Shown: positions 22,576 to 35,049, numbered from the stretch's first letter. The stretch: 64,000 nt of DNA from Bidens hawaiensis (GCA_021521415.1 JAIQDT010002057.1:1-64000); one strand, 5' to 3'. Program-made: numbers and translations. Notes: generated by a model not told the origin, from the letters alone.

Positions 22576-23163
22576 TTATTTCCATAATCCGCTTCCACAT
22601 GAGAAAGTGAAGTTGCACGCTCCACCGATTATTACTACGTAGTTATGAACCGGTCTAGCAAGAAAGGGCGGTAAATGAACTAGTAGTTCACAAACGCATT
22701 GATCATCAACTTGAGCCAACCACTTACAACATTGTTCTTCTACCGGCGTGTTTTTATGATGATGACGTTTATGACCGTGGCCATGATCATGTCTATTGTC
22801 ATTCTCGACCAAACCACGATCAGGGTCTTGATCATGGTCCTGACCAGGGTCACCATCCTCATCCTCATCATGTTCGTGTCTGTGACCATGTTCATGCTCA
22901 TGTTCGTGCTCGTGCTCTGGCGTATCCACCTCATCAGATGGTGGTGGGTTAGGGTCAAACGCGGTCCGAGGTGCAGGTGGAGGGATTTGTATGAATGCTA
23001 AATATGCACATGCTTGATTAGCAAGGGCCATTTGGTAATTACAAAGCGGGCGAGGAGAAAAAGGGGTAGCCGGCACCAAGGAGATCACCTGCCCTTCAGT
23101 ATGGGGATGAAAACCGATAACCAAAATGAAGAGTGTAACTCCAAGAATGTTGAATCTAATCAT
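22576..23163 (-). CDS. Secreted lipid-transfer-protein-like 8-Cys protein with His/Asp-rich insertion
   Basis: 195 residues with a signal peptide (about 1-24, hydrophobic ILGVTLFILVIGF). Eight cysteines at 41, 52, 145, 146, 156, 158, 183 and 189 give the plant eight-cysteine pattern C..C..CC..CXC..C..C of nsLTP/2S albumin-type folds, which bind lipids in the cell wall space. The C2-C3 loop, usually some 10-20 residues, is 92 long here. Residues 82-140 hold 16 His and many Asp/Glu (EHEHEHEHEHGHRHEHDEDE, then HDHGHGHKRHHH), a plausible divalent-metal-binding segment. NFT at 184-186 is an N-glycosylation sequon. Single intact exon; SINEs flank both ends. Lipid binding is family knowledge; metal binding is inference. 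Confidence 0.85.
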   Translation of the reverse strand: MIRFNILGVTLFILVIGFHPHTEGQVISLVPATPFSPRPLCNYQMALANQACAYLAFIQIPPPAPRTAFDPNPPPSDEVDTPEHEHEHEHEHGHRHEHDEDEDGDPGQDHDQDPDRGLVENDNRHDHGHGHKRHHHKNTPVEEQCCKWLAQVDDQCVCELLVHLPPFLARPVHNYVVIIGGACNFTFSCGSGLWK

Positions 23164-23211
23164 AGTTTCTCTATAATTTTAAAGTCGTTTTTCTTATGAT
23201 TTTCCTCCGCC

Positions 23212-23230
23212 AATATATATACATATATAT
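23212..23230 (-). promoter_or_regulatory. TATA region of the LTP-like gene
   Basis: On the - strand TATATATGTATATATATTGG lies about 50-70 bases before the ATG, and the SINE insertion starts just upstream of it. Confidence 0.55.
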
Positions 23231-23241
23231 ACAAGAAGAAG

Positions 23242-23574
23242 TAAAATTGAGTGCTAATTTTGACGTTATTTTACCAATCTCGTGAAAATAACGTTAAAGG
23301 TGGCGGAAGGTTAATCAGGCATCATGTGGTGGCGTTGATAGCCGAAAGACAAGGGCACATGCACCAATCAGCCGGTGTCCCTGATGATTGAGTGCTATGT
23401 GCCTTATGTCCAAGGCTTGATGCAAAACTACTATCGAGCCGGGGGTCTCACCGGAAGCAGCCTCTCTATCCCTATGGGATAGAGGTAAGGCTGTCTACAT
23501 CTTACCCTCCTCAGACCTTACCATAGCATTGCTATTGGTGGGATATACTGAGTACGATGATGATGATGATGATG
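23242..23574 (+). mobile_element. TS-like SINE, + strand, TSD ATATACAAGAAGAAG
   Basis: Bounded by a perfect 15-bp duplication (23227-23241 and 23575-23589). The 3' part has the typical GGGGGTCTCACCGGAAGC, GGATAGAGGTAAGGCTGTC and TTGGTGGGATATACTGAG words and a (GAT)n tail. The first 80-90 bases show no clear pol III A/B boxes, so the head may be decayed or non-standard. Confidence 0.85.
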
Positions 23575-25073
23575 ATATACAAGAAGAAGCATAAACTTTG
23601 TGTGTTCTTGGTAGGTTTTCTTGTGTGTTATGTGAAACTATAAATAGTTAAGGAAAAATTTAAATTTATAACCTTTCTTGTTATGCACCTTCATTCCCTT
23701 TGCATGATATTCAAATAAGTATTGTTTACTTTCCAAATAGTCAACTTATTCCTACCATATTTTCAAGTTGCCAAGAAGCTGCACCTTTAATTTAGATTGG
23801 TTAGTAACTAACAGTGGCCAAACCTGACGGATTACAGCAGTTTTTACTGATAATTAGATCAAAACTTAGGGCTGCATAACTGGTCATGTTCGCTGGTTGA
23901 CACAAACATGACCTGTTTAAACCGAGAAAAACTACTTATATATTTTTTTGCATCGTAATACTTAAAATTTCTGTATTTACATAGTTTTTTATGGTCAAAC
24001 TACGCCAAGTTGCCAACTTTATTATTATTTTTTCATAAAAACCCCCAAATAGTTTAAGTTATTACATAATACACATTTCAGAAAAAATAAAAGTAAATAA
24101 ATAAAGAGTCAACCGAAGAACCTGACGGGTTGACACGAGCACGACTCGTTTAGCTAAGCGGGTTCACAGATTCAACATGATATTGACGCGAACCTGTTTA
24201 CATTAAACAAAACCCAAGAATTCCATGTTATTTTCTTTTGATGGAACGGCATTAAGCTTTTGTTAGTCGCGGACCGTTGGAAACAAATACGCTAAAAGAT
24301 GGAACCGTCAGCAGCCAATTTATTATGGAACCGACAGCGACCAAAAAATGATAGTTTATATGCAATATCATAAAAACATATTTGTTCAATCCGGTTGATG
24401 TTTACAAGAAACTTTACATTAATTTTTTTTTAAAAGGTAAGAAACAAATGTAAATGTAAATTATTGACATGCACGGGCAGCCCATATACGAAAAACATAC
24501 ATGTGTAATTTTGACTAGTTTGAAAGAACTTATTGTATGAAGTCATAGGGGAGGGGCTATATTAGGGTGTGGTATTTTACACGTGGCGTCACGTTAACAG
24601 GATGCAGTGGTTTGTGGCCCATAATCGTCTAATAATAATAAAATATTATTATTTTTCATACCTTCCCGGCAACAAATACATGCCCCCCCCCCAACACACG
24701 CACACACAAAATCACCCCAAATCACAAGGGGATTGTGGAGGGCAACGTTCGGACGATTTTCATCCAAAATCATCCCACTATACATAGATATCTAATGTCG
24801 CTTTTACGTGTTTTATGCATATGATTGTATCAAACGTTTTTCAAGAGTAAAATGTTTGTTTTACGGTCCTAATTTTAATAATATAACTATTATCAACCTT
24901 GATAGTATAATCTTATGGTTCAGATCGATTTATCGGATTCTCTCAAACCAGTTGTACTAACTACTATGGACCTTATGAAAGATCTGGAATCCATGACAAG
25001 ACGCAAAAAATAAAGTAGTCGGCCTTGCGTTTCCTGGCCTTTTTACGTAAGGCATATTACATTGGTTTAACTA

Positions 25074-25142
25074 TTAAGTAACCACATGCTACATTATTAA
25101 GTAACCACATGCTACATTATTAAGTAACCACATGCTACATTA
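25074..25142. repeat. 23-bp minisatellite, 3 copies
   Basis: TTAAGTAACCACATGCTACA plus TTA, three identical head-to-tail copies. Confidence 0.9.
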
Positions 25143-25946
25143 TTTATTTCACTAATAAATACTTCCATTATTTCACTTATATATCGTAATTAAGTATTTA
25201 ACGAATCCTTAATGAGATTACTTATTATGTGTAAAATTTCAAATTTCATTATTGCATTTGGTTGACTTAGAAACCGCATGCATAGGTGATGTGTTATAGA
25301 GCAGTGAGTTTAAGTGATGGATTTAGAAAAATTTGGTGTTGGAAATTTTTAGGGTTCGGTTGCTATCATAAAATATTAACTTTATCTCTTCGGGACGGAC
25401 TTTATCTATCTATCTATCTATATACTTTTAGTAAAACTACCATCTTTTGCTGATTTGTCGCTTTTATATTGATCCGCACAAATTATTTAATTATTTAAAT
25501 ATATATAACTCACTAATACTCTTTATTTGTCAATTTTCAAATGTAGTAACTTTTTTAATTTATTACTTTTAATAAAATATTTTTAGCTATAATTCAATAA
25601 ATATAAATGAATCATTAATTTCCTAAAGTAACTAATTTATGTTATTTATATCAAACGGTAATAATTTAAAATCATGTAGTTAATTTTATTAAATTTAATA
25701 TCGTATGCAACTAATAGTTTTTACACTACATTAATTATTTTTTTAAAACCTCTGAAGGATTTCAACGTGATATTGTATCTGGTTTTTTATTTACCACCAT
25801 CAACCAGTTATTTATACAAAGTTTTTCAAACACCAAGTAGATTTATTATATGCAAAAATTAGTATTTGTAAAGTTTTTTTTCATTATTTTTATTTAAATA
25901 AAGGATTTTAATATTTTTATGTTGTATGCAATCATTTTAACTAAAT

Positions 25947-25949
<3 letters not shown>

Positions 25950-26005
<56 letters not shown>
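25950..26005. repeat. (TA)n microsatellite, about 28 units
   Basis: Uninterrupted AT dinucleotide run, itself palindromic. Confidence 0.95.
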
Positions 26006-26008
<3 letters not shown>

Positions 26009-26269
26009 AATTTCACATATTTTGTATACAAGATATTTAATAACATTTAATTTTCACATGTCAATACATATGCTTTAAATTTTATAATTTAATTTTTTTA
26101 TTATATAATATTTATACCTTATGTATTCAAATTTATGTTTATGTTTATTTATAAAACCGTAGATTGTGGAAATTGTTGTTGGATATCAAAAAAGGTTAAA
26201 ATGGCTTTACCTTTTCGAATGCATAGTCTCCAAATTTATTGTGTTATCTTTATGTTAATGATGCTAGGC

Positions 26270-27413
26270 TGTCGCTATTTAGTCAAACACAATTAAATCT
26301 AGTGTCCTAATCACCTAAGCAAACTAGGGTAAGTAGGGTGTCGAACCACGAGAAGTATGTGGTCAGCGTGTAGTGAACTGATTCCTAACATTATGAAGTA
26401 GTTCAATTAACAGTGCTGATCACACTAGCAAACGATTGAGTTTTAATATTGTCAAACAAGCAAACAACTTTCAAACAATTAACAAAGACAAATCACACCC
26501 AGGGTTCAAGCAAGTAATCTAACAACAATCTCATGCAACTTAACATATTAACTATCAATGATCAACTCAGATTGACTAACTAGATAAATCTTAGGCATCC
26601 ATGCTCGCTAACACACAGCACTGGTTATCAAACGGTCTCTGCCAGTGTGATTCAACTAAGGGCAAACGTATGCTTCATCATATTCAAACTAGCCAAAACA
26701 ATCCTATATGCAATTATCATAGCAACTTGCAAACTAATCGTTCTGATCGAAATAAACCTAAACCGACTGAGTGCACAATAATACCAGACATCAATACTTA
26801 TAGATTAATCAAATATAGTTACAAATCATTCGTTCTTAATACATGAGAAAAACTGTTAAATACAATACTTTACATCCCGGGTATGATTCGAAGGATCTAG
26901 CCGCGTCTCGGCATCTCTCGGTCTTCGATTATGATGATTTGGATCATATCTATGGCCTTGAGATGAATGAGAATGATGGTAGGCTGCTCTCTTTCTCTAA
27001 AAATGCTCTGGAAACTGAATGATAGCGTCTAAGGTCGTCAAAACGAGATATAAATCAAAGCCCTAACTTTCACGACTGTGGGGACCATCGCGTAGCGCGA
27101 TGGTCTCCTCCCCTGGTCCATCGCGCTACGCGATGGACCAAAAGTCAACGCATTCAGATATTTTAATGGGCATCGCGTAGTGCAATGCCTTGTCTTCCAC
27201 ACCCATCGCGCTACGCGATGGTTCGCTTCACTCAGTAGGTCCAATAATGTATCTCGATTCGCGTGCTGGGCATCCCAGGTCTTCATTCCGTGCTCGTACT
27301 ACCTATAACCTGAAACACAATATACACGTATGAAGTACCAAAGTTCCTAAACTAAACGAATAAAATGACTAAGTTAACAAACTAAAATATGTACAAATAA
27401 ACCGAACATCACA
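26270..27413 (-). repeat. 3' LTR of the Athila-type element (1144 bp)
   Basis: On the - strand starts TGTGATGTTCGG after GTGTGGGGA and ends ..ACTAAATAGCGACA. Holds a palindrome cluster (27225-27079) followed by TTTATATCTCG as a TATA candidate (near 27050). The partner LTR is outside the window, so the ends rest on TG..CA and the purine-rich start only. Confidence 0.6.
27079..27225. repeat. CATCGCGTAGCGCGATGG palindrome cluster
   Basis: Five copies, one decayed (CATCGCGTAGTGCAATG), in alternating direction within the Athila-type LTR just upstream of its TATA candidate. Confidence 0.85.
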
Positions 27414-28761
27414 TCCCCACACTTATATTTTGCTTGCCCTCAAGCAAAACTCTAAAGTAAACATTAACCGCCATCATAGGTCAATCAATTATCACCATTA
27501 ATACTAGCAAGGTTTAAGGTCATATCCAGTTTCCCAGACTGGAACTTTCTAGATTGACAACCCGCAAATAAAGTTAATGATACAATAAAACTCCAGTTTC
27601 CCAGATTGGAACTTTCTAGATTGTTTCCGGTTAGGGCATACATGTTCATACCCCTCCACAATCAACACTCCTCTCGATTTAATATCTGGACTAGCAAAAG
27701 ATGTGCTAGTATATGTCTCTGCCCTCAAAATACCTAATATGAGTTACAACTTAATATGCTTGCAGGCCAGTCTTATCTCCACCCATTAACCACTGGTTGC
27801 ATAAAGACTCGGACTAAGGGTTTTGCTGAGGCTTAGGTTTGGGTGCGGGTTAGGCTTATTTAGTGACTAAGGTGGATGAAACCCAGTTATACAAACCATC
27901 ATACAGACTCACAATACAAACGAACTAATTACACAAATCAACTGCTATTTACATTCTCAACTGCTAATTACAAATGAAATACTAAACTGATAACTTCTTT
28001 TTGTCTTTTTGCTGATTTTTTTTTACCATCAATAGCCGATAATTACAACACTGAACTTCACAGCTTTACAACTCGTCTGACTAAGTACAACTCGAAATAT
28101 ATACGAATCAATAACGAACTGGATTTCATCACACGGGTTAAAACAAAATAAAGGCCAAGGCTACAATGGTATGTAATGTTCAGTTTAGCAAATGAAAAAT
28201 GAATATGGTCCAAACGGGCTCCTAAGGGATAATGCTGGGCAAGGAATTTATTTAGTAGGGAATTATGTAAGGAACGGGTTTTCTAAAGTCCTAACCTCCA
28301 TACAGGTGGTGATATTAAGATCTCAATAAGCATGCGACAAGCAAGTTCTAATTCTGTAAAACATACCGGTTTCCCTCAATCAATGACAAGACATGTTTTA
28401 TATCTATTATATAATATGTGTATTAAGTATAGGGGCTAATCTCACAATATTTCTGGAAATAAAGGCTGCCGATATGAAACATGTATACCCGTCCCTTTGA
28501 CTCGTTATCCGCTCCTAAAAGATTCCATTTTCAACTTCTCATTTTAAAAAGATTTGTCGGGAAAACTATCGAGAAACTGAAAAACCAACCATGACCAAAA
28601 ACCTCTAACTTGGCATTAATAGCAATAATTAACAGTTAATAACTTAGGTTGCTGAATACTCTTCGAGGTACTATTGGGCTAAAAATTTTCAATTTTCCCC
28701 CATCCCCACACTTGAGGTTGACATTGTCCTCAATGTTAAGATTTTAAAACAACTAATGAAC
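27414..28761 (-). other. 3' spacer of the Athila-type element
   Basis: Non-coding. On the - strand has TTTTGCTTGAGGGCAAGC and AAGTGTGGGGATG next to the LTR, and ATTGAGGACAATGTCAACC near 28735, the words typical of this region in Athila elements. Contains two related CAGTTTCCCAGACTGGAACTT-like stretches (27530, 27590). Confidence 0.65.
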
Positions 28762-28766
28762 ATTTG

Positions 28767-29785
28767 TGTTGAGTCGGATATTTGCTAAGGAAGATTGGAA
28801 TCTTCTCAACCTCCTCTGGAAATCGTCTAAGTATTGACTTCGAGCAAGCTTGGACTATCGAGCATGGTTTACTACCTCGAGCATGGTCTTCAGAACCATT
28901 TCTGTTTAATTCTTCTAAGTGTTAAGGCTTCGAGCAAGCTACACTTCAACGAGCAAGAGTGTTCTTCTATCGAGTATGGATTGCCAATCGAGCAAACAAC
29001 TTGATCGTTCAAGTTTCAACCAAGTGATTAGAGCACAGGATGTCCGAGCACATGGTGACAAGCATGGATGCAATAAGAAGATGTCATACGTTCCAAGCAT
29101 GGACTTCGAGCATGGTTCAGTCCCCCAAGCAAGATTTACATCCGAGCATACTAAAGATTGTTCAATAAGTCTCAAGACAGGATTGAAGGCATCAAGAAGA
29201 ATGGGCTTGCTCGATGGACTAGTTCGATCAAAGCCAGGATTGGTCAAGAGGAATGAAGCTTGCTAGAGGAGAATATTTTCTGTGAAAATATTCTAAGTAA
29301 AATATGCTCGAAGACACTCGTCGAGCATACCTTGCATACCGAGTCTGCTCGAGCAAGATATATATCATGCTCTAAGACTCTTATACTTGTATTTGTATTT
29401 GTCTTTCATTATGAATGATTAGGGATTCTAGAAGGAATGTCAGGGTCTATAAATAGGGTCCTAGGTTTCCATTTAGGGCACCGAATACGAGAAACATTCT
29501 AACGAATATTCATTTTGTTTCCTCGTACAGCCGTCGCCGCTTTCAGGAAACCCTAGACATTCCTTTCACTATTTCATTGTATGATGTATTAAATACAGTG
29601 AATCTTTGTCTTTGATTTTGTTCTTACTGATTATTCTTTATTGTTTCGTCATCAATATATCACACCTTCGTTCCCATCCGTTGAATATCCTGATTCCGTC
29701 AGGATATTCGATAGGCCTTTGGGTTATTGGATGTGTGTGTTCTTGTCAACCTTCTTAAGGTTACACCAGATTCCCTGTCCTGACA
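28767..29785 (+). repeat. 5' LTR of the copia element
   Basis: TGTTGAGTCGG..CCTGACA. U3 carries about a dozen CGAGCA/CGAGCAT words (28838-29370) upstream of the TATA box at 29448-29455. The 115-codon open frame inside is repeated in the 3' LTR and is not judged a gene. Confidence 0.92.
29448..29455 (+). promoter_or_regulatory. LTR TATA box of the copia element
   Basis: TATAAATA followed by GGGTCCTAGG; conserved at 55270-55277 in the 3' LTR. Confidence 0.75.
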
Positions 29786-29787
29786 AG

Positions 29788-29799
29788 TGGTATCAGAGC
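29788..29799 (+). other. Primer-binding site (tRNA-iMet type), copia element
   Basis: TGGTATCAGAGC two bases after the LTR end. Confidence 0.9.
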
Positions 29800-29894
29800 T
29801 GTGGAAGCTCGCTGAAGGCTACGTGACTGAAGGTTTGTGATAAAGCTTGAAGCTTTACAAGGTTTTTGTCGGTGAAAACTCAGATACGTACAAG

Positions 29895-32723
29895 ATGGAT
29901 GAACAAGAAGTATCAACAAACAAGATTCCAAGACTTTTGGGTCAAGAGAACTTCATCAAATGGAAGGTCTTATTTGAAGCTGCTGTTAACTATAACGACC
30001 CTGAACTGTGGATTTCTATCAGAGAAGGACAATATGTTTCATCCACCACTTCTAACAACAATCCAACCGTAGAACTCAAGATGAAGAAAAGGGATGATAA
30101 GGCATTGTCGATGTTAAAACTTGGTCTGTCTTGGGAGATACTGACCAGTGTCAATCATCACAAAACAGCCAAGGAGATGTATGATGCTGTAATTGACATG
30201 TTTGAGGGAAACAGTGAGTTGAGAGACATCAAGAAAGACAGACTGAAGCAGCAACTTGACCGTTCCAAGTTCAAGGAAGGGGAACGACTGAAGTCAATAC
30301 TGCAGAGATTCATGACCATAGTAAATGAAATCAGAACAACTGATTTGGTAATTTCTGACTTCGAATTGAACAAGAAACTGCTGTCTTCACTGTCTGGAGA
30401 GTGGTATACTGCAAGCAAGTTTATCAAAGAGAAAGCAAGTTTTCCCAGCTTTAAACTGGATAATGTGATAGCATTTCTGAAGGCTGCTGAACATGAAATG
30501 ATAGAAAAACATATGATAAGAGAAGAGAAGCCCAGTTTTCCAATGACAAATGCTTTAGTGGCACCTCTGGGAAATCTCTCTCTCAAGTCTAACCAACAAC
30601 CTATTGTTGAAGAGCCTTCTGAATCTGGCTCAGTGTGTGAAGGATAGTCGAGGTTTAATGTATAAATGATTGAGGACAATGTTGCCTCTACAGCTAGTGG
30701 ACATGCTCCCTATGTTCAAAACAATTCAGGGCAGGGAACTGACTATCAGGCTTTATTCTCAATGTTCACCAATTCCTACAATGCATTTGTGGCAAAGAAT
30801 ATCATTCATACAAGTGTAGTGCAGGAAGATCTGGAACAGATTGATGCAGATGAACTGGAGGACATGGACTTAAAATGGCAAGCTGCAATGTTAGCAGTTA
30901 GAAGTAAGAGGTTGTATAACCGAACTGGGAGATCATCATTTTCTAGGCCAAATGACCGAATAGGATTTGATAAATCAAAGGCCATATGTTACAACTGCCA
31001 GCAACCAGGGCATTTTGCTAGAGAATGAACTCAATCGAAGCAGTTTGGTAATCAAGTCAATCAAAACCAGTTCTATCAAAATCAACACCAGAATTACATG
31101 GGATCCCAACAGAGAAATCAATTGATCAATCCAAATCCTTACCAAAATCAGAACAGACCCCAGCAACAACAGGTCCAACCTCAAAGAAACAATCAACTGC
31201 AGATTCAGAACAATCAAAACAGAGGAAATACCAATGTGGTGAATCAAGCAAGAGATCAGGGAAATGTTGCTGTTACAAGGGCACCATGGGATGGGGATTT
31301 TGATTGGAGCAACCATGCAGCTGAAATGGAAAAGGCAAATGTGGCTTTCATGGCAAAGGTGCAAGAACAAGGAGAAGCTTCTGGTTCAAAGGTACATTCT
31401 GAACTTTCTATCTCTGATCTTCTGCTAACCATTGATGAATTAAATCAAGAGATTGGAAAGTGGAAATCGGAGTGTGGAAGGAAAGAGGCTATAATGAATG
31501 CATTTGAGTCAAGTGAAGGTAAATATGAGAATCAAATCAAGAGTCTAGAAGAAGACTGCATGCAAGCCTACATGACTTAATCCAGAATGAGTGTTGAAAT
31601 TGATGGCTTAAAGAAGATGTATGCTGAAGAAAAACTCAAGAATGCAGAGTTATTGATAGAAATGGATTTTTTAAAGAACTTGGTGTCAATTGGTAACATT
31701 GTTGGGTATGTGGAAAAGATGACTAAAGAAGAAAAATACAAGAAGATGCCACCACCTTTTTGTGACAAATATCCACTGAAGTTTGATAAGGAAAGCAGAA
31801 ATGAGTACCTAAAGCAGTTCAAGAATGTGTTTGAAGACAAACATGAATTTTTGAAACAATATGAGAATGTAACTGTAAGAAAAGATGGAGAGTTTGTCAT
31901 GAAAGAGGCTGAGAAGACAGATGAGAAGGAAGTCAAGAAAACTGATTTGAACAAAAAGAACAGATGGAGTGAATAATCCAGTGAAGGGAGCACAAGCAGC
32001 TGCAGCAGTAACAAATCTTCAAAAGGAAATCAAAAGAAAAGGAATTCAAGCAAAAGAGAATATCAAAGGATTCCAGAGTTTCCTAAGATAAACCCTAAAC
32101 TCAAGAAACACTATGAAAAAATGAGGACAGAACATAAAGTGTTTGATATATATGCTAGATATGAGATCAAAAGAAAACCTGATGCATTATATGATCAAAC
32201 CCATCCTTCAATCTATCCAGTGTTTTCAAACCATGAACTCTTTGACATTAGGGGTGTTGATTATGTGCCTATGAGAAGATATACAACAAAGAAAGAAGCA
32301 AGCTCTTCAAGAACTCTATCTAAGCTGAAAAGGATTGTGTTTGTGAAAGAAAAGTATCCTCAGATACCTGATATCAGTAAGCCCATTAAGATGGACTTCA
32401 CCAACTCTTTATGCCCCAAAACCTCTTTAGTTTTTTACTTTCCCAAACCTAGTGACAAGATCAAGGACAAACAACTGCTTGAAGACATGGGAAGTTTTGC
32501 AAAAGTGTGGTGTAAGAAGTGTGATGCCTATGGACATCACACAGACTCTTGTTGGGTGGTTGAAGAGACATTTGAAATAACTAATGTTGTAAGTGGATTT
32601 GACATGAAGGGCTACAAAGAAATGTGTGAAAGGTATCTAAATGGAGATAGGAGCTCCTCTGATGGAGAGGACAAGAGACTAACCATTAAGAAGAGGTTGA
32701 AGTCTGTGTTAAAAGATCACTGA
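29895..32723 (+). pseudogene. Copia gag (Sirevirus-type, extended), broken
   Basis: Likely start MDEQEVSTNKIPRLLGQENF at 29895; the frame opens earlier at 29847. The first 250 residues are copia capsid sequence (KWKVLFEAAVNYND, AKEMYDAVIDMFEGNSELRD, LKQQLDRSKFKEGERLKSILQRF). A first zinc knuckle begins CYNCQQPGHFARE (about 30988), but its last Cys position is a TGA stop (31026-31028). A long charged, coiled-coil-like extension follows, with a second CCHC motif CKKCDAYGHHTDSC (about 32512). The frame is constant but closed by stops near 30645, 30659, 31026, 31578 and 31974. An extended gag C-terminus is a Sirevirus habit. Confidence 0.85.
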
Positions 32724-33083
32724 AAATCCAAATGTAACATAGAAGACAGGCAAGGGAAAAAGGTCTAGTACCAAAGGAATATCAAATTTAAGACCTGGAG
32801 TCCTAAATGGTGATGAAAAATTCTTGCTAAAGCAGGGACTTAAACCAAGAGGTTATCAGTGGAAGTCTAAGCAAGAAATGAATGCATGGAAAGACTGTGT
32901 GCTTGATCAAATTGAAAATAGCATCAAGTCACCAGTTGTGTCAGACCTGGATTCAGATGATGACTGTGAAATAGTCTATGAATATCCACTTCCAATTCCA
33001 ACTCCTGCTTAAACTCCAATTGACTCTGATTTGCAAACTGATACAGTTTGTGACTCAGAATCTAACTAATCCTCTTGTGTGTG

Positions 33084-34761
33084 TTTGTATGGGAACAGTC
33101 CATGAATTGCAATGATATATGGTATATGGACAGTGGTTGTTACAGGCACATGACCTGTGACAGAGCAGCTCTTGTGAATTATGAAAGAAAATATGAAGGA
33201 CCAGTTGCCTTTGGGAGTGTGAGAATGGAGGAAAGATTGTAGGAAGAGGCACTCTCACTAATGGCAAAGTATCCTTTGAGAATGTGCTGCATGTTGAAGG
33301 ATTACAATACCACTTACTCGGCATTTCTCAAGTCTGTGACAAAAGATACAAAGTGGCTTTCAATGATGAACACCGCCTGATTCTTAAGCCTGAATTTGTC
33401 ATTCCACTAGAAATGATCATGATGATGGCTTCAAGAAATGGAAACCTCTATGAGCTGAGAATGAATGCTGCAATATCAAGAGGTGGTTCATGTTTTGTTT
33501 CCAAAGCCACTGAGAATGAAACAAAACTGTGGCATAGGAAGATGTGTCATGTCAATCTAAAAAACATGAAAAAATTGGTGAAAGGTGAACATGTTGTGGG
33601 TCTACCTACAAGAGAATTCAAACTGGAAGAAAAATGTTCATCATGTCTCAAGGGAAAACAACACAAATCCTCTCATAAAAGCAAACTGATCAACACTATT
33701 GATGAGGTATTGGAGTTACTTCACATGGATCTCTTTGGTCCTATAAGTGTTCCAAGAATTGGCAAAAAGAGATTTTGTTTAGTAATCATTGATGACTATT
33801 CAAGATTTGCATGGGTCTTCTTCATGGGAAGCAAGGATGAAACTCTAGAGCTAATCAAGACTTATGTGTTGAAGATGGAGAATCAACTTGAGAAAAGGAT
33901 GAAGGTGATTAGAAGTGACAATGGGACAGAATTCAAGAATGACTTATGGAAGAATTCTGCACTTCTAAAGGGATCTTTCAACAATATAGTGCTCCAAGAA
34001 CTCCTGAGCAGAATGATGTTGCAGAAAGGAGAAACAGAACATTAATTGAAGCTACAAGGACAATGATAGCTGATGCAAATTTGCCAGTTACTTTCTGGGC
34101 AGAGGCTATTAACACTACTTGCTATGTGCAAAACAGGGTTCTGGTGAACAAGACTCAAAACAAGACTCCATATGAGATACTCTTCAAAAGAAAACCTTAT
34201 GTGAAGTTCTTGAAGCCTTTTGGATGTAGATGCTCACTGCTGAACACAAAGGATTATCTCAACAAATTCCAATCAAAATCATTGGAATGCTTCTTTATGG
34301 GATATTCATCCCATTCAAAGGCTTATAGAGTCTATGTCAAGGAGCACATGGTAGTCATTGAGTCATCTGACATTATATTCAATGAAAATCATTTTAACAA
34401 TGTAGATGGACCCCAGTGGTTGTTTGATTTGGAAAAGATGATCAAATCATTTAAAATCTACAATGAAGACATGTATGACAGCATGTACAGAACAAGCTTT
34501 GAAGAGAAAGGAAAACAAAAGCAAATTGATCTGGACAAGCTGTGGTCTTCAGTTGCTCCTAAACAAAATGGTTTCACCTTTGAAAGAAGCACTCAAGGAG
34601 CTAATGAAGTAGAGATGAATGGTCAAGAGGTTGCTTTTGAAGTATCAAATGAAGGACCAAGTGACATAGAGAGTGAACCAGTGCAGAGTCAGCAACAAGG
34701 TCAGCCTGAAGAGACAGACAGAGTTGAAGATAGGTTCCAATCATTGTTTGATTCTCTGTAA
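33084..34761 (+). pseudogene. Copia protease and integrase, broken
   Basis: Protease active site in WYMDSGCYRHMT (33120-33155). A pre-integrase region and zinc motif follow (LWHRKMCHVN near 33528, CSSCLKGK near 33635), then the integrase core with MDLFGP (33726), SDNGTEF (33915) and the E of DVAERRNRTL (34020). The C-terminal part includes PYEILFKRKPYVKFLKPFGCR and ends at 34761. Frameshifts near 33240 and 33950-34000. Order protease-integrase-RT marks it as copia. Integrase inserts element DNA into the host chromosome. Confidence 0.88.
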
Positions 34762-35049
34762 ACTGGAACAAATGAAGCATCATCATCAGCTAGTCTTCTA
34801 AACCAAATGACCACTAAAATTGAACAAGTACCAGAGAATGAAACTGCTGATATGAACATGAGAAATCTTGAATCAGAAGTTTCAGCATAACAAGCTATTC
34901 AAACTACCTCTGTAGAAAGAAATCATCATGCAGAAAACATAATTGGTGACCTGCATGAGAGAGTGACAAGAAGTTCTTCTGAAAGAGCAAACATATGTCT
35001 TTATGCATGTTTCCTATCCCAAGTTGAGCCAAAGAACATAAATCAATCC
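34762..35049 (+). other. Linker between integrase and RT of the copia element
   Basis: Degenerate coding sequence with stops (34759-34761, 34888-34890); no motif recognised. Confidence 0.5.

Larger units (their letters stand above)
23590..26269. other. Intergenic region
   Basis: AT-rich. Holds GGTTGACACGAGCACGAC-type repeat relics (23880-24190), a C-run (about 24682-24693), a TCTA microsatellite (about 25406-25424), a 23-bp minisatellite and a TA microsatellite. No credible gene seen. Confidence 0.5.

Noticed and set aside
22699..23001. 100-codon + strand frame opposite the LTP-like gene
   Set aside because: Antisense shadow of the HE/HD codon repeat; no start context or family similarity.
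24540..24790. Possible MITE with GGGG ends around a conserved-looking block
   Set aside because: No convincing inverted ends or target duplication.
28919..29266. 115-codon frame in the copia LTR, repeated at 54740-55087
   Set aside because: Duplicated only because the LTR is; built from CGAGCA words; no known domain.
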